Position numbers and translations under genes: made by a program
The notes under the pieces: model-generated
What the model was told of the DNA's origin: nothing
Seen by the model: the letters and a program-made list of their open reading frames with translations, nothing else
The model's database searches: none
In this document: one piece after another, positions 52,922 to 61,076 of the stretch
Position numbering within the stretch: position 1 is the stretch's first letter
Layout of the letters: every line of letters begins with the position of its first letter
From: Trueperaceae bacterium
GTDB taxonomy: Bacteria; Deinococcota; Deinococci; Deinococcales; Trueperaceae
DNA length: 64,000 nt
Assembly: GCA_023954415.1 (NCBI GenBank)
Contig: JAMLIB010000009.1
Location: forward strand, 62,001-126,000
Direction: 5' to 3'

Positions 52922-54808
52922 ATGGCTTCGTTACGCAGGAACCTCACGCTGACGCTCCTCCTCGCCCTGCCGGCCCTCGGCTTCGCGCAGCGGCCCCTTG
53001 CCGCACTCCTGCCGCAGTCGACCGTACTGGCCGTCGAGCTGCGGCCGGCCGGCCTGGACCCGGACGTGTTGCACAGTCTCTTTGCCGACCTGGACACCAG
53101 TGAAGCGGAGTCCGTCTGGGAAGGGCTGGCCGGCTTGCTCTACGCCGCGGATGGTGGTGGCATGACGGAGCTGCGGCGTGGGCACGGCGCCATGCGCGAC
53201 GTCATGTTCGAGGAGTGCCCGGACCTCTCCAAGGCGTTGTTCGAGAGCGATGCGGGCTCGTGGTCCGCCGCGGCCGGCGTGAGCGTCTCGCGCTTCGCTC
53301 CGAAGCCCGAGCTGTTGTTGGCCGTGCGTGGCGCCACGCGCAGCGCTGCCGCCCGCCTCCTCGCCGGCGCCGTGGCGTGCTTCGACGGGCGGCGCTACGG
53401 CGTGGAGGGTAGCTCGGCCATCTATCTCGTCGGCGACGGGGGAGACTCACCGGCCCTGCTCGCCGAGTCGGGCGGTGTGCTGCTGGTCGCTACCGAGCCG
53501 GAGCTCCTGCGCGGGGCCGTCCGCCGCTCGACCGGCGCCACGGAGCCGTCCTTCCTCGACACGCGCATCGCGTCCGCCGCCCAGGAGCTCGGGCAGATGG
53601 GGCTGAAGGCCACCGTGAACCTCGCTGCCCTGGCCGACACCATGAGGCTCGTGCGCGGCGCGGTGCCGCCGGAGGCCGCCGGGCTGTTCGAGCGGCTCGT
53701 CACGACCTTGCGCATCGTGGGTGGCTTCTCGTGGGGCCTGACGCTCGACGGTGGCGGCGTGCTCGTCCGCACGGCCTCGGCCTGGGACGAGGCGCTCGCC
53801 AAGGCTTCCGGCGAGGACGCCCTCCTCGCGCTGCTGGAGTGTGAAGGGTGCCGCGTCGGCCAGCCGCCGCTGTTGCCGGAGTCGACCGTGGCCGTCGAAG
53901 CGGGTGCCTTCCCTTTGGCCGCGTTCGTGGACTGGCTGGACAGCTGGCTCTCGGACGTCGCGGCCACGGGCGCGTTCGCCGCAGGCGAACCGACGGACGT
54001 GCGCGGCGCGGCGGCGGCCTTCCTCGGCCTCGACCTCGGCGAGGCCCTCCTCGACTGGTCGGACGGCTCCGCGTACTTCCTGACCCTGGGGGTCCTCGAT
54101 ACCGACCTCCGCAACTGGGTGACGGGTCTGCCGAGCGTCACCGTGGTGCCGGCCACCTCCGAGGACGCTGCGTGGCGGGGCGTGCGCTCGTGGCTCGAGG
54201 CCGCCGAGCGCTTCAACTCCCTCCTGGTCTCCACCTCGCGCGCGGAGGAGTTCGCCGGGGCGCTCGAGTTCTCACAGGCGGTCTCCGTGCGCGAGCTGCA
54301 GCATGCCGGCGTCGAGTACCTCAGGGTGAGGTCCGGTCCGACGCTCGACGTCGGGTTGGCCGTGTTCGACGGCAACCTGGTGATCGGCAGCCCGACCGCG
54401 GCCCTGCTACAGGCCATCGACTCGCGGTCTGCACCCGTCGCCAGGCCCGCCGCGCTCGCGCCCGGACTGATCGGCCTCACCCGCGCCCCCGGCGCTCTGG
54501 TCGGCTACTCGCTCGTCGACTCGCGTAGCTTCCTGCGCGGCCTGGCTCAGGTCGCCGAGCTCGCCTCCGCACCGACGGCCACGCTGCTCTGGCTGGCTGG
54601 CCATGCCCTTACGGAGACCCGCGCGGGCGCGTGGCTCGGTGACGCGCAGGTGCCGACCTACGACCAGGTCCTCGTCCTGACGGACCTGGCGGTGGCCGCC
54701 ATGCGGACGCTGGCCGACAGTACGGAGACGGCCACGGGCACCGTTACGGTCCTGGACGGCGCGCGCTGGTCGAGCTGGCGTCTGCCGCTCGGGGCCGGGG
54801 CTCGCTGA
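52922..54808 (+). CDS. Secreted protein of unknown function (628 aa)
   Basis: The protein has a classical signal peptide (LTLTLLLALPALGFAQ) and then a long soluble chain without membrane helices. It begins with LAALLPQSTVLAVELRPAGLD, and a similar LLPESTVAVEAGAFPLAAFVDWLD recurs near residue 320. This suggests two related halves, in the style of DUF3352-like secreted proteins. There are no catalytic motifs that I recognise; two cysteines occur near residue 308 (CEGC). ATG 52922 is six bases after TAGCTT (52910-52915), so it is leaderless. A strong hairpin follows, separating it from the convergent SPFH gene. Confidence 0.82.
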   Translation: MASLRRNLTLTLLLALPALGFAQRPLAALLPQSTVLAVELRPAGLDPDVLHSLFADLDTSEAESVWEGLAGLLYAADGGGMTELRRGHGAMRDVMFEECPDLSKALFESDAGSWSAAAGVSVSRFAPKPELLLAVRGATRSAAARLLAGAVACFDGRRYGVEGSSAIYLVGDGGDSPALLAESGGVLLVATEPELLRGAVRRSTGATEPSFLDTRIASAAQELGQMGLKATVNLAALADTMRLVRGAVPPEAAGLFERLVTTLRIVGGFSWGLTLDGGGVLVRTASAWDEALAKASGEDALLALLECEGCRVGQPPLLPESTVAVEAGAFPLAAFVDWLDSWLSDVAATGAFAAGEPTDVRGAAAAFLGLDLGEALLDWSDGSAYFLTLGVLDTDLRNWVTGLPSVTVVPATSEDAAWRGVRSWLEAAERFNSLLVSTSRAEEFAGALEFSQAVSVRELQHAGVEYLRVRSGPTLDVGLAVFDGNLVIGSPTAALLQAIDSRSAPVARPAALAPGLIGLTRAPGALVGYSLVDSRSFLRGLAQVAELASAPTATLLWLAGHALTETRAGAWLGDAQVPTYDQVLVLTDLAVAAMRTLADSTETATGTVTVLDGARWSSWRLPLGAGAR

Positions 54809-54851
54809 GCCCGCTCAGGGTCGCTGGGTAAGCTGGAGGTTCCGAGAGAAG

Positions 54852-54881
54852 TGGGGCCGCTCCCGATCAGGAGCGGCCCCA
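54852..54881. terminator. Strong hairpin between convergent genes
   Basis: Twelve-base arms (54852-54863, 54870-54881) with a 6-base loop lie between the stops of the secreted protein and the SPFH gene. It should stop both transcripts. Confidence 0.8.
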
Positions 54882-54930
54882 TCGACTTCCTAGGCGCCTG
54901 CGAGGAGACGCGGCTCTCGCGAGCGAAGGC

Positions 54931-55830
54931 TTACTCCCCGACCGAGATGAACGGCAGCGTCCCGCCCGGAAGCATCGTGCTGGGGAGGACGCCGTTCCAG
55001 GCCTCGGCCGTCACGAGGGCGACGAGCTCCGGGTTGTCGCGCAGCGCCTCACCCTTCGCGCGGATGGCGCTCGCCTCCGCGTCGCCGGCCAAGCGCGTGG
55101 CCTCGGCCTGGGCCTTGGCTTCCGCCACCCTGGCATCGGCGGCGCCCTGCGCCTGAGTGACGACGATCTGCGCCTGGATGCGCTGCTGCTCGAGCTCCTG
55201 CGTGCGGCGCTGCACCTCGACCTCGGCCATCATGCGCGCCTCGACCGACTGCTCGTATGCCGAACTGAACGCGATGTCCTCGACCTGCACCGACTCGATC
55301 ACGACGATGTTCGGATCTATGACGCTCATCACGGCGTCGGCCACCTTCTGGTTGAGCGAGCTCCGCTGCTGGATGGCCTCGACGGCGTTGAACTGGCCGA
55401 ACACGGTCCGCACCAGCTCGTTGACGCGCCGGTCGATGAGGCGCGACACGACCCCGTCCTCACTGCCGAACTGGGCGTAGACCTCGTGCACCATCTCGGG
55501 CACGAGCCGGTAGGTGACGGACACGCGCAGCTCGGCGAGCTGCTGGTCGCGTGAGTAGGTCTCCATGCGGTCGTAGACCTTCGAGTTGGTCTGCACGCGC
55601 ACCATCACGACCTTGTCCACGAGCGGCATCTTGAAGCCGAGGCCGGGCTGCGCGATGCGCTCGAACGCGCCGAGGCGCAGCACCACGCCGCGATAGCCCT
55701 GGTCGACGGTGAACATGCTCGAGAAGATCAGGATGGCTGCCACGACCACCACCAGGCCTACCAGGATGAGGCGGTTGGAAGTCTGGCCAGGGGTCCGGCG
55801 CTTGCTGGTGAGTTGCGCGAATTCGTCCAC
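54931..55830 (-). CDS. SPFH-domain (prohibitin/stomatin-like) membrane protein
   Basis: This 299-residue protein has a single N-terminal membrane helix (RLILVGLVVVVAAILIFSSMF) followed by the SPFH/band 7 domain (FTVDQGYRGVVLRLGAFERIAQPGLGFKMP). A coiled coil rich in Ala/Glu/Gln (EVEVQRRTQELEQQRIQAQ) lies before the C-terminal tail. Prohibitin-like proteins form large rings or cages in the membrane and often regulate proteases such as FtsH. I choose GTG 55830; TACCAT (55841-55846) lies ten bases upstream, so the leader is very short. It follows the nuclease gene after 62 bases. Confidence 0.9.
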   Translation of the reverse strand: MDEFAQLTSKRRTPGQTSNRLILVGLVVVVAAILIFSSMFTVDQGYRGVVLRLGAFERIAQPGLGFKMPLVDKVVMVRVQTNSKVYDRMETYSRDQQLAELRVSVTYRLVPEMVHEVYAQFGSEDGVVSRLIDRRVNELVRTVFGQFNAVEAIQQRSSLNQKVADAVMSVIDPNIVVIESVQVEDIAFSSAYEQSVEARMMAEVEVQRRTQELEQQRIQAQIVVTQAQGAADARVAEAKAQAEATRLAGDAEASAIRAKGEALRDNPELVALVTAEAWNGVLPSTMLPGGTLPFISVGE

Positions 55831-55892
55831 GGTAGTGCGAATGGTACCGCACCGGAGCGGCGTGGCCGGTGGCCTACTCCCGGCCCTACTCC

Positions 55893-57869
55893 TCAGCGCT
55901 CGTCGGTTCCCAGTGCCAGGCCTACGATCACGGGGTCGTGATCCGACGACCTGAACGGATCCGCCGTGAACAGCGCCCTCTGGGCCGCGGGCTTGAAGCT
56001 CAGGTCGTAGTCGAGGATGTCCGGCTCGTCGGCGTTTATGTGCCACGCGGTCGTTCCGCTCACCTGCCCGAGCAACGCTCCGCTGGCGAATGCGTAGTCG
56101 AGGTAGCCGAGTTGCGCGTCGTAAACGTAGGTATATGCGTCGTTGCCTACGAACATGGCGAGCAGATCGGTGAAGTCGTCGGGGGTGCCGGCCACGCCGT
56201 CCGCGCCGGCGGCCAAGGCGCGCACTGGGTCCTCGCGCGCGTAGGAGTTGTAGTCGCCGAGTAGCAACACGTCGGGGTCGTCGGCCGCGGTCGGGTCCGT
56301 AGCCAGCCACGCCAGCAGGGCCTTCACGGCCGCCGTGCGCGTGCCGTTGCAGCTGCCCTGGGCGCTGTCGTCGTCGCCTCGCCCGCAGGTGGAGCTCTTG
56401 CTCTTCAGGTGGTTGACGACGACCGTGAAGCGTTCGCCGCTCCCCACCTCCTCGAACGTCTGGGCCATGGCTGCCCGGTTGCGCGCTTCGCCGGAACGCG
56501 TGGAGTCGATGAACCCCCTGTCGGCCAGAACGGCGGCGGTGCCGACGGGCCGCACGTGCGCCGGTTGATAGAGGATGGCGACGCGGATGACGTCCCCTCC
56601 CACCGCGCCGGCCGTTCGCACGGCGGCGTAGCGACCGGCGACGGTGGCGGAGTTGAGCGCGTCGACCAGATCGGCGAGCGCAGCGCCGGTCGGGTCGTTC
56701 TCCAACTCCGTGAGGCCCAGCACGTGGGCGTCCATCCTGGCGAGCGCGGACACGATCTTGTCCCGTTGGCGCCGGAACTCCTCGGCCGTGTCCGCGCCGC
56801 GGCAGTCCTGGTCGCGCCTCGGACCGCACGCGGTGGAGCCTCCCCTGAGGGTCGTGAAGTAGTTGAGGACGTTGAAGCCGGCGGCCCGAAGGCGGCCACC
56901 CACTGCTTCCGGCGCGGCCGGGCGCGCTCCGGCGGAGGTCACGGTGGCCCCGCGCGTCGGCTGCACGCGGTAGCCGCCGAACGAGTGGTCCAGCACGCCG
57001 GTGAGGCCGCTCACGACGTCGCCGCCTCGGAAGCTGTTCGCGGCGGTGAACTCAGTGCCGTCCGGATGGCGCGGCGGATGCGGGTTCTGGGTCGTGCGAC
57101 CGTCGTCAAGGACGATGCGTGAGCGTGCTGCCAGGTCTGCGGCGGCGAGCGCCTCTCGCGAACCGGGGGCCAAGTACGCCGTCGGTTGCAGCGGGCGCTT
57201 GCCGTCGGCGCCCGGTAGGGTCATGACGATCTCACCGTAGCGGTCGAAGTCCTGGTAGTCGCCGATCACGAGGTCCTGCGGGAAGGTAACGAGCATGCCC
57301 TCGAACGCTTCGAGGTCGGCGAGCGAGGCGACGGGCAGCGTGATGGCGGCGGGGGTAGGCAACGGCAGCCCCTGCGCGCACGTGACGACGTCCTGGACCC
57401 GCGTGATCTCCGTCAGGTCGTTGAACTCCGCCACCCGCCCCGTTACGCGCACGAGGTCGCCCACGCTCGGCCGCAACGTCGCCTCGTGCACGAACACCCC
57501 CTCCGACGTGCGGGGGTCGGCGTCGGCGTCCGAGTCTTCTTCCTGGACGTAGAAGCCGCCCAGGTCGTACCCGAACGCGCCGCCGTCACCATGCTGGAAG
57601 GTAGCGACGACCACCCCTTGGATGGTGACGTCCTGGCCTACGAGCGGGCTGCGCTGCCCCGCACCCTGCACGGCGTGGACCTTCGTCGCTCCGCCCCGAC
57701 AGGCCGCCGGAAGGTCGATCGTGCGCGCGGCCGTGGCGCTTGCGGCGCTGTGGTCCGCATCGCTCCGCTCGGGGGCCAAGGACGAGAGCAGGGGTCGACC
57801 GACGAGCGTGCCTGCCACCAGCACCGCCGCGACCACCAGCAGGTTGCGGATCCCGTTCGCCTTACCCAT
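55893..57869 (-). CDS. Extracellular endonuclease (ExeM/NucH-like)
   Basis: This 658-residue exported protein has an N-terminal hydrophobic signal or anchor (LLVVAAVLVAGTLVG). An OB-like domain (VGQDVTIQGVVVATFQHGDGGAFGYDLGGFYVQ in part) precedes a C-terminal endonuclease/exonuclease/phosphatase domain with VLGLTELENDP, FTVVVNHLKSKS, VLLLGDYNSYAREDP and RSSDHDPVIVGLAL. This order is that of ExeM/NucH secreted nucleases that degrade extracellular DNA. Cysteines in the nuclease part (CGPRRDQDC, CGRGDDDSAQGSC) may form disulfides. A GGAGGG ribosome site precedes ATG 57869. The 176-base gap to hemH holds no gene. Confidence 0.92.
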   Translation of the reverse strand: MGKANGIRNLLVVAAVLVAGTLVGRPLLSSLAPERSDADHSAASATAARTIDLPAACRGGATKVHAVQGAGQRSPLVGQDVTIQGVVVATFQHGDGGAFGYDLGGFYVQEEDSDADADPRTSEGVFVHEATLRPSVGDLVRVTGRVAEFNDLTEITRVQDVVTCAQGLPLPTPAAITLPVASLADLEAFEGMLVTFPQDLVIGDYQDFDRYGEIVMTLPGADGKRPLQPTAYLAPGSREALAAADLAARSRIVLDDGRTTQNPHPPRHPDGTEFTAANSFRGGDVVSGLTGVLDHSFGGYRVQPTRGATVTSAGARPAAPEAVGGRLRAAGFNVLNYFTTLRGGSTACGPRRDQDCRGADTAEEFRRQRDKIVSALARMDAHVLGLTELENDPTGAALADLVDALNSATVAGRYAAVRTAGAVGGDVIRVAILYQPAHVRPVGTAAVLADRGFIDSTRSGEARNRAAMAQTFEEVGSGERFTVVVNHLKSKSSTCGRGDDDSAQGSCNGTRTAAVKALLAWLATDPTAADDPDVLLLGDYNSYAREDPVRALAAGADGVAGTPDDFTDLLAMFVGNDAYTYVYDAQLGYLDYAFASGALLGQVSGTTAWHINADEPDILDYDLSFKPAAQRALFTADPFRSSDHDPVIVGLALGTDER

Positions 57870-58045
57870 CCGACCCTCCGACCGACGTGCGTCTCGCTAG
57901 AACGTTAACCCGCTCGCTGCGCGGCGTCGGCCCGAGCGAGGTCCGTTGCACGGGAGCTAGCCACCGCACGCCCGGCGCCCGCTCGCAGCAGGCGTGACGG
58001 CGCGGTGGGGTCGCCGGTGCCGGACGCGCTGGTCAGGCCCGGGTC

Positions 58046-59170
58046 TCAGGACCGGGTGTAACGCCGGTTGTCCGGGTGGGCGGACACGTTGGTGCGGCGG
58101 TACGGGGCTACCGGCCTGAGGATGTCGCGACACTGAGGGTTGACGCAGCCCGGGCAGCGTAGACCGTACTGAGCGGAGCAGGCTTCGCCACCCTCGAGGT
58201 GGCGGTGGACGATGCCGGCCAGCGCGTCGAGGAACAGGGGGCTGTCGTTGAGCGCGGGCGCGCGCACGTACTGAGCGATCCCCACGTGGTGCGCCAGCTC
58301 GCCGTACTCGATGTCGAGCTCGTGCAGCGTCTCGATGTGGTCGGAAGTGAACGCTATGGGCACCACCAGCACGCGCCTGCGCTTCTTGGCGCCGAGCTGC
58401 TCGATCACCGCTTCCGTCGAGGGTCCGAGCCATGGCACCGGTCCGACGGAAGACTGGTAGCTCAGGAGGTGCTCGTTCTGCCGACCGAGTCGCTCCATGA
58501 CCAGGTGGACGCTGGTGCCGATCTCGAGCGGGTAGGGGTCGCCGCGGTTGATGATGCTCATCGGCAAGGAGTGCGCGCTGAAGAGGATGAGCACGTCGTC
58601 GCGCTCTTCAGGAGCGAACTGCTCGAGCCCCTGGCGCACGGTCTGCGTCATGGCCTCGATGAACAGTCCGTCGGCGGGCCAGCGGTCGATGACGCTCCAT
58701 GTGAACTCCTTCTGGAGCCCGAGCCGGCGGGCCGCCCGCCAGAGCTCGTTGACCGAGCTGCCGGTCGTGGCGCAACTGAACTGCGGGTACTGCGTGAAGG
58801 CGACGGCGCGCTTGACCCCGTCCTCGGCCATCTGGCGCAGCGCCGTCTCGCTGGACGGCTCGCTGTAGCGGAACGCGATGTAGGCCTTGTGCGGGGCCGT
58901 TTCGGGGGAGAGCTCATCGAGGCGGGCGCACATGCCCTCGCCCTGCAGCTTGGTCCAACGCTCCAGGGGGGTGCCTCCCCCGATGTCCGCGTAGTTCTTC
59001 TGCACGGACTTCGTGCGGCGACCGGCGATGAAGGGTCCGAGGGTGGACTGCGCCGGAAGCTGGATGATCTCGCGGTCGGCGAAGAGCTCCATGAGGAACG
59101 GCTTCACCTCGTCCAGGTTCCTGGGGCCGCCCAAGTTGAGCATGACGATGCCTGTTGGGGGACGGTTCAT
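58046..59170 (-). CDS. hemH: Ferrochelatase with a [2Fe-2S] cluster signature
   Basis: Ferrochelatase inserts ferrous iron into the porphyrin ring at or near the end of haem synthesis. The 374-residue protein has GIVMLNLGGPRNLDEV, QYPQFSCATTGSSVNELWR and the active-site His region ILFSAHSLPMSI, with LVVPIAFTSDHIETLHELDIEY. The C-terminus has Cys339-P-G-Cys342-V-N-P-Q-Cys347, and Cys133 lies in the SCATTGSS segment. These match the four cluster ligands of human ferrochelatase in position and context. ATG 59170 is seven bases after TAGGGT (59178-59183), so it is leaderless. No other haem genes are nearby. Confidence 0.94.
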   Translation of the reverse strand: MNRPPTGIVMLNLGGPRNLDEVKPFLMELFADREIIQLPAQSTLGPFIAGRRTKSVQKNYADIGGGTPLERWTKLQGEGMCARLDELSPETAPHKAYIAFRYSEPSSETALRQMAEDGVKRAVAFTQYPQFSCATTGSSVNELWRAARRLGLQKEFTWSVIDRWPADGLFIEAMTQTVRQGLEQFAPEERDDVLILFSAHSLPMSIINRGDPYPLEIGTSVHLVMERLGRQNEHLLSYQSSVGPVPWLGPSTEAVIEQLGAKKRRRVLVVPIAFTSDHIETLHELDIEYGELAHHVGIAQYVRAPALNDSPLFLDALAGIVHRHLEGGEACSAQYGLRCPGCVNPQCRDILRPVAPYRRTNVSAHPDNRRYTRS

Positions 59171-59206
59171 GCGGGTCACCCTAACTTCGTCGGTCGAGTT
59201 CAAGCG

Positions 59207-60376
59207 TCATGCTTCTGTCATCTGCCGGTCGGCACCGGGCTCGGTCGTAGCCAGCGGCAGACGCACGCTCGCCCGCGTGCCGCCTCCCGGCCTGGCCGCG
59301 ATGGTCACGGTCCCGCCGAGCGATTCGGCGGCGCGCTTGACCAGGTAGAGACCGAGGCCGATCCCCGGTGCGGTGCGCGTCAGCTCGTTCCCTACCCGGT
59401 AGAATCGGTCGAAGACGAGGCGCAGCTCCTTCTCCGGGATACCCAGGCCCCGGTCGTCGACCTCGACGACGGCCGCGGCTCCGGCGCGGCGTACTCGCAC
59501 CTCGACGAGCTTCTGCGGTCCGGGAGTGTACTTCACGGCGTTGTCGAGCAGGTTCTCCAGCAGTACCGCTACGAGGCTCCGGTCGGCGGTGACGAACAGC
59601 TGCTCGCGCGGGGTGACCACGTCTACCTCCCCTCCGCGGCTCCCCAGCCCCGGCAGGGCCGACTCCGCGAGCTCTCTCACCAGCGCCCCGAGCTCGTGGC
59701 GCTCCATGGCCAGATGCGGCGCGCCTGTCTCCAAGCGAGCGGTGGCGAGCACCTGCTGTGCCGTGTGCTCGAGCCGGTCTATCTCCGAGCCCATGGTGCC
59801 CAGGTACTCCTGCAGCTTCTCCGGGGTCACGCGGCGGAGCTGCAGCGTCTCTACGAGCAGCCTCAGGCTTCCCAGCGGAGTCTTGTACTCGTGCCCGATG
59901 GCGTCGAGGAAGTTCTGCTGGCGCTGCTTGAGCTCGCGTTCCACTCGCAGGCTACGGGCGATGATGAACAGCCCCGTCATCACGACGAGCACGAAGAACG
60001 GCCCTTCGAAGGCCAGCATGCGCACGACCTTGCCTTGGTCCCTCTCGAACTGGCTCACCGCGGAGTCGTCGAGGACGACTCGCCCGGAGCCGTCGAAGCG
60101 GAAGTGCGGGCGCGTGGCCATGAGCTGGATGACGCCCGGATCGCCGGCGTCGAGCATGCGGTTGAGCGCTTCGACCTCGCGTTGTAGCGAGTCCAGGGTG
60201 CCGTGGCTCACCTGGCTGACGTAGCCGCTGAAGAAGTAGATCCACCATGCCATCTGCACGGTCACGAACGCGATGATGACCGCGAAAGCGGTCCGCGTGG
60301 CCGTGCGAGACGTTAGAAAGCTCCGCCTGACCCCGGTGGGGGCCCGGCCGGTCCGGCTGCGTGTGTTCATGCCCAC
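59207..60376 (-). CDS. Membrane sensor histidine kinase
   Basis: This 389-residue protein has two transmembrane helices (AFAVIIAFVTVQMAWWIYFFSG and EGPFFVLVVMTGLFIIA) that flank a short extracytoplasmic sensor of about 90 residues. The HisKA dimerisation domain contains the phospho-acceptor His in FLDAIGHEYKTPLGSLRLL (His-Glu-Tyr-Lys-Thr-Pro). The HATPase_c domain shows LLENLLDNAVKYTPG, VDDRGLGIPEKEL and GIGLGLYLVKRAAESLGG. No response regulator is adjacent. GTG 60376 is six bases after TAGCGT (60383-60388), giving a leaderless mRNA. It lies upstream of hemH and divergent from the copper operon, so metal or haem sensing is a guess from context. Confidence 0.92.
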   Translation of the reverse strand: MGMNTRSRTGRAPTGVRRSFLTSRTATRTAFAVIIAFVTVQMAWWIYFFSGYVSQVSHGTLDSLQREVEALNRMLDAGDPGVIQLMATRPHFRFDGSGRVVLDDSAVSQFERDQGKVVRMLAFEGPFFVLVVMTGLFIIARSLRVERELKQRQQNFLDAIGHEYKTPLGSLRLLVETLQLRRVTPEKLQEYLGTMGSEIDRLEHTAQQVLATARLETGAPHLAMERHELGALVRELAESALPGLGSRGGEVDVVTPREQLFVTADRSLVAVLLENLLDNAVKYTPGPQKLVEVRVRRAGAAAVVEVDDRGLGIPEKELRLVFDRFYRVGNELTRTAPGIGLGLYLVKRAAESLGGTVTIAARPGGGTRASVRLPLATTEPGADRQMTEA

Positions 60377-60435
60377 TCGGCAACGCTATCGCAACTAGCC
60401 GTCGAGTGGCCTGGGAGAGTAGGTAGCGCACGAGC

Positions 60436-60497
60436 TTGACGGGCATGGTGAGTAAGGCGCTAAACTAGCGTCATGCCACCCCACCCCAGGTGGGGTG
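60436..60497 (+). promoter_or_regulatory. Copper operon promoter and CsoR operator
   Basis: TTGACG (60436-60441) and TAAACT (60461-60466) are 19 bases apart. CACCCC-AGGT-GGGGTG (60482-60497) is a 6-4-6 inverted repeat of the GC-rich type bound by CsoR, just downstream of the start of transcription. A bound repressor would block copZ-csoR-copA. Confidence 0.75.
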
Positions 60498-60517
60498 CGA
60501 TAAAAGGAGTGATGAGG

Positions 60518-60721
60518 ATGACCAAGCTGAACGTCACTGGTATGTCTTGCAACCATTGCCTTGGCGCCGTGAAGAGCGCGTTGGAGGAAGTAGCGGGGGT
60601 AAAGGCCGTGCGTGTCGACTTGGCCGGCGGCACGGCCGAGGTCGAGGGCGCCGTCAACAGCGACGAGCTCGTGGCCGCCGTCCGCGAGGCCGGTTACGAG
60701 GCCACGGTGGCGGCGGGCTGA
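60518..60721 (+). CDS. copZ: Copper chaperone CopZ (heavy-metal-associated domain)
   Basis: This 67-residue single HMA-domain protein delivers Cu(I) to CopA. The metal site is Cys11 and Cys14 in VTGMSCNHCLGAVKSAL, followed by the ferredoxin-like fold ending in VAAVREAGYEATV. I choose ATG 60518 because AAGGAG (60504-60509) lies eight bases upstream. An in-frame ATG at 60473 sits six bases after TAAACT and could give a leaderless form with 15 more residues that includes the operator in its coding region. The stop overlaps csoR by one base (TGATG). Confidence 0.92.
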   Translation: MTKLNVTGMSCNHCLGAVKSALEEVAGVKAVRVDLAGGTAEVEGAVNSDELVAAVREAGYEATVAAG

Positions 60722-61053
60722 TGGAGCGGGCGGCTACCGGGCAGGTCATGGGTGGGGCCACCGGGCCTGCGCACGACTGCAAGCATCTCGACGACACCGT
60801 GCGCCTGGATGCCGCCAGGCGCCTGAAGAGCGCCAAGGGTCATCTCGAGGGCGTGTTGCGCATGTTGGATGACCCGTCCGTCTACTGCGTCGACGTCCTC
60901 AAGCAGGTGAAGGCCGTGCAGGGTGCCCTTGCCAAGGTCAACGAGCAAGTGCTCAGGTCGCACATCCGCGATCACGTCGCCACCGCCTCTCAGCGGGGCG
61001 ACACGGAGCAGATAGTCGGCGAGCTCATGGAAGCGCTCAAGTACCGCGTGTGA
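60721..61053 (+). CDS. csoR: Copper-sensing repressor CsoR with a Cys-His-His site
   Basis: CsoR represses copper-efflux genes and releases DNA when it binds Cu(I). The 110-residue all-helical protein has Cys56 (VYCVDVLKQV), His81 and His85 (LRSHIRDHV). The spacing equals that of Cys36, His61 and Cys65 in M. tuberculosis CsoR, but the last Cys is His here. The Cys-His-His form has been reported for Thermus thermophilus CsoR, which responds to a wider range of metals. The N-terminal 18 residues are variable; His18, Cys20 and His22 could be extra ligands. A palindromic operator lies upstream of copZ. Confidence 0.93.
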   Translation: MERAATGQVMGGATGPAHDCKHLDDTVRLDAARRLKSAKGHLEGVLRMLDDPSVYCVDVLKQVKAVQGALAKVNEQVLRSHIRDHVATASQRGDTEQIVGELMEALKYRV

Positions 61054-61076
61054 CGGGCTAGCGAACGGGAGTACGT

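Noticed and set aside
60436-60466. MerR/CueR-type promoter (19-base spacer) for the copper operon
   Set aside because: There is no MerR-type gene nearby and no dyad between -35 and -10. A CsoR gene and a matching GC-rich operator downstream of the -10 explain the control better.
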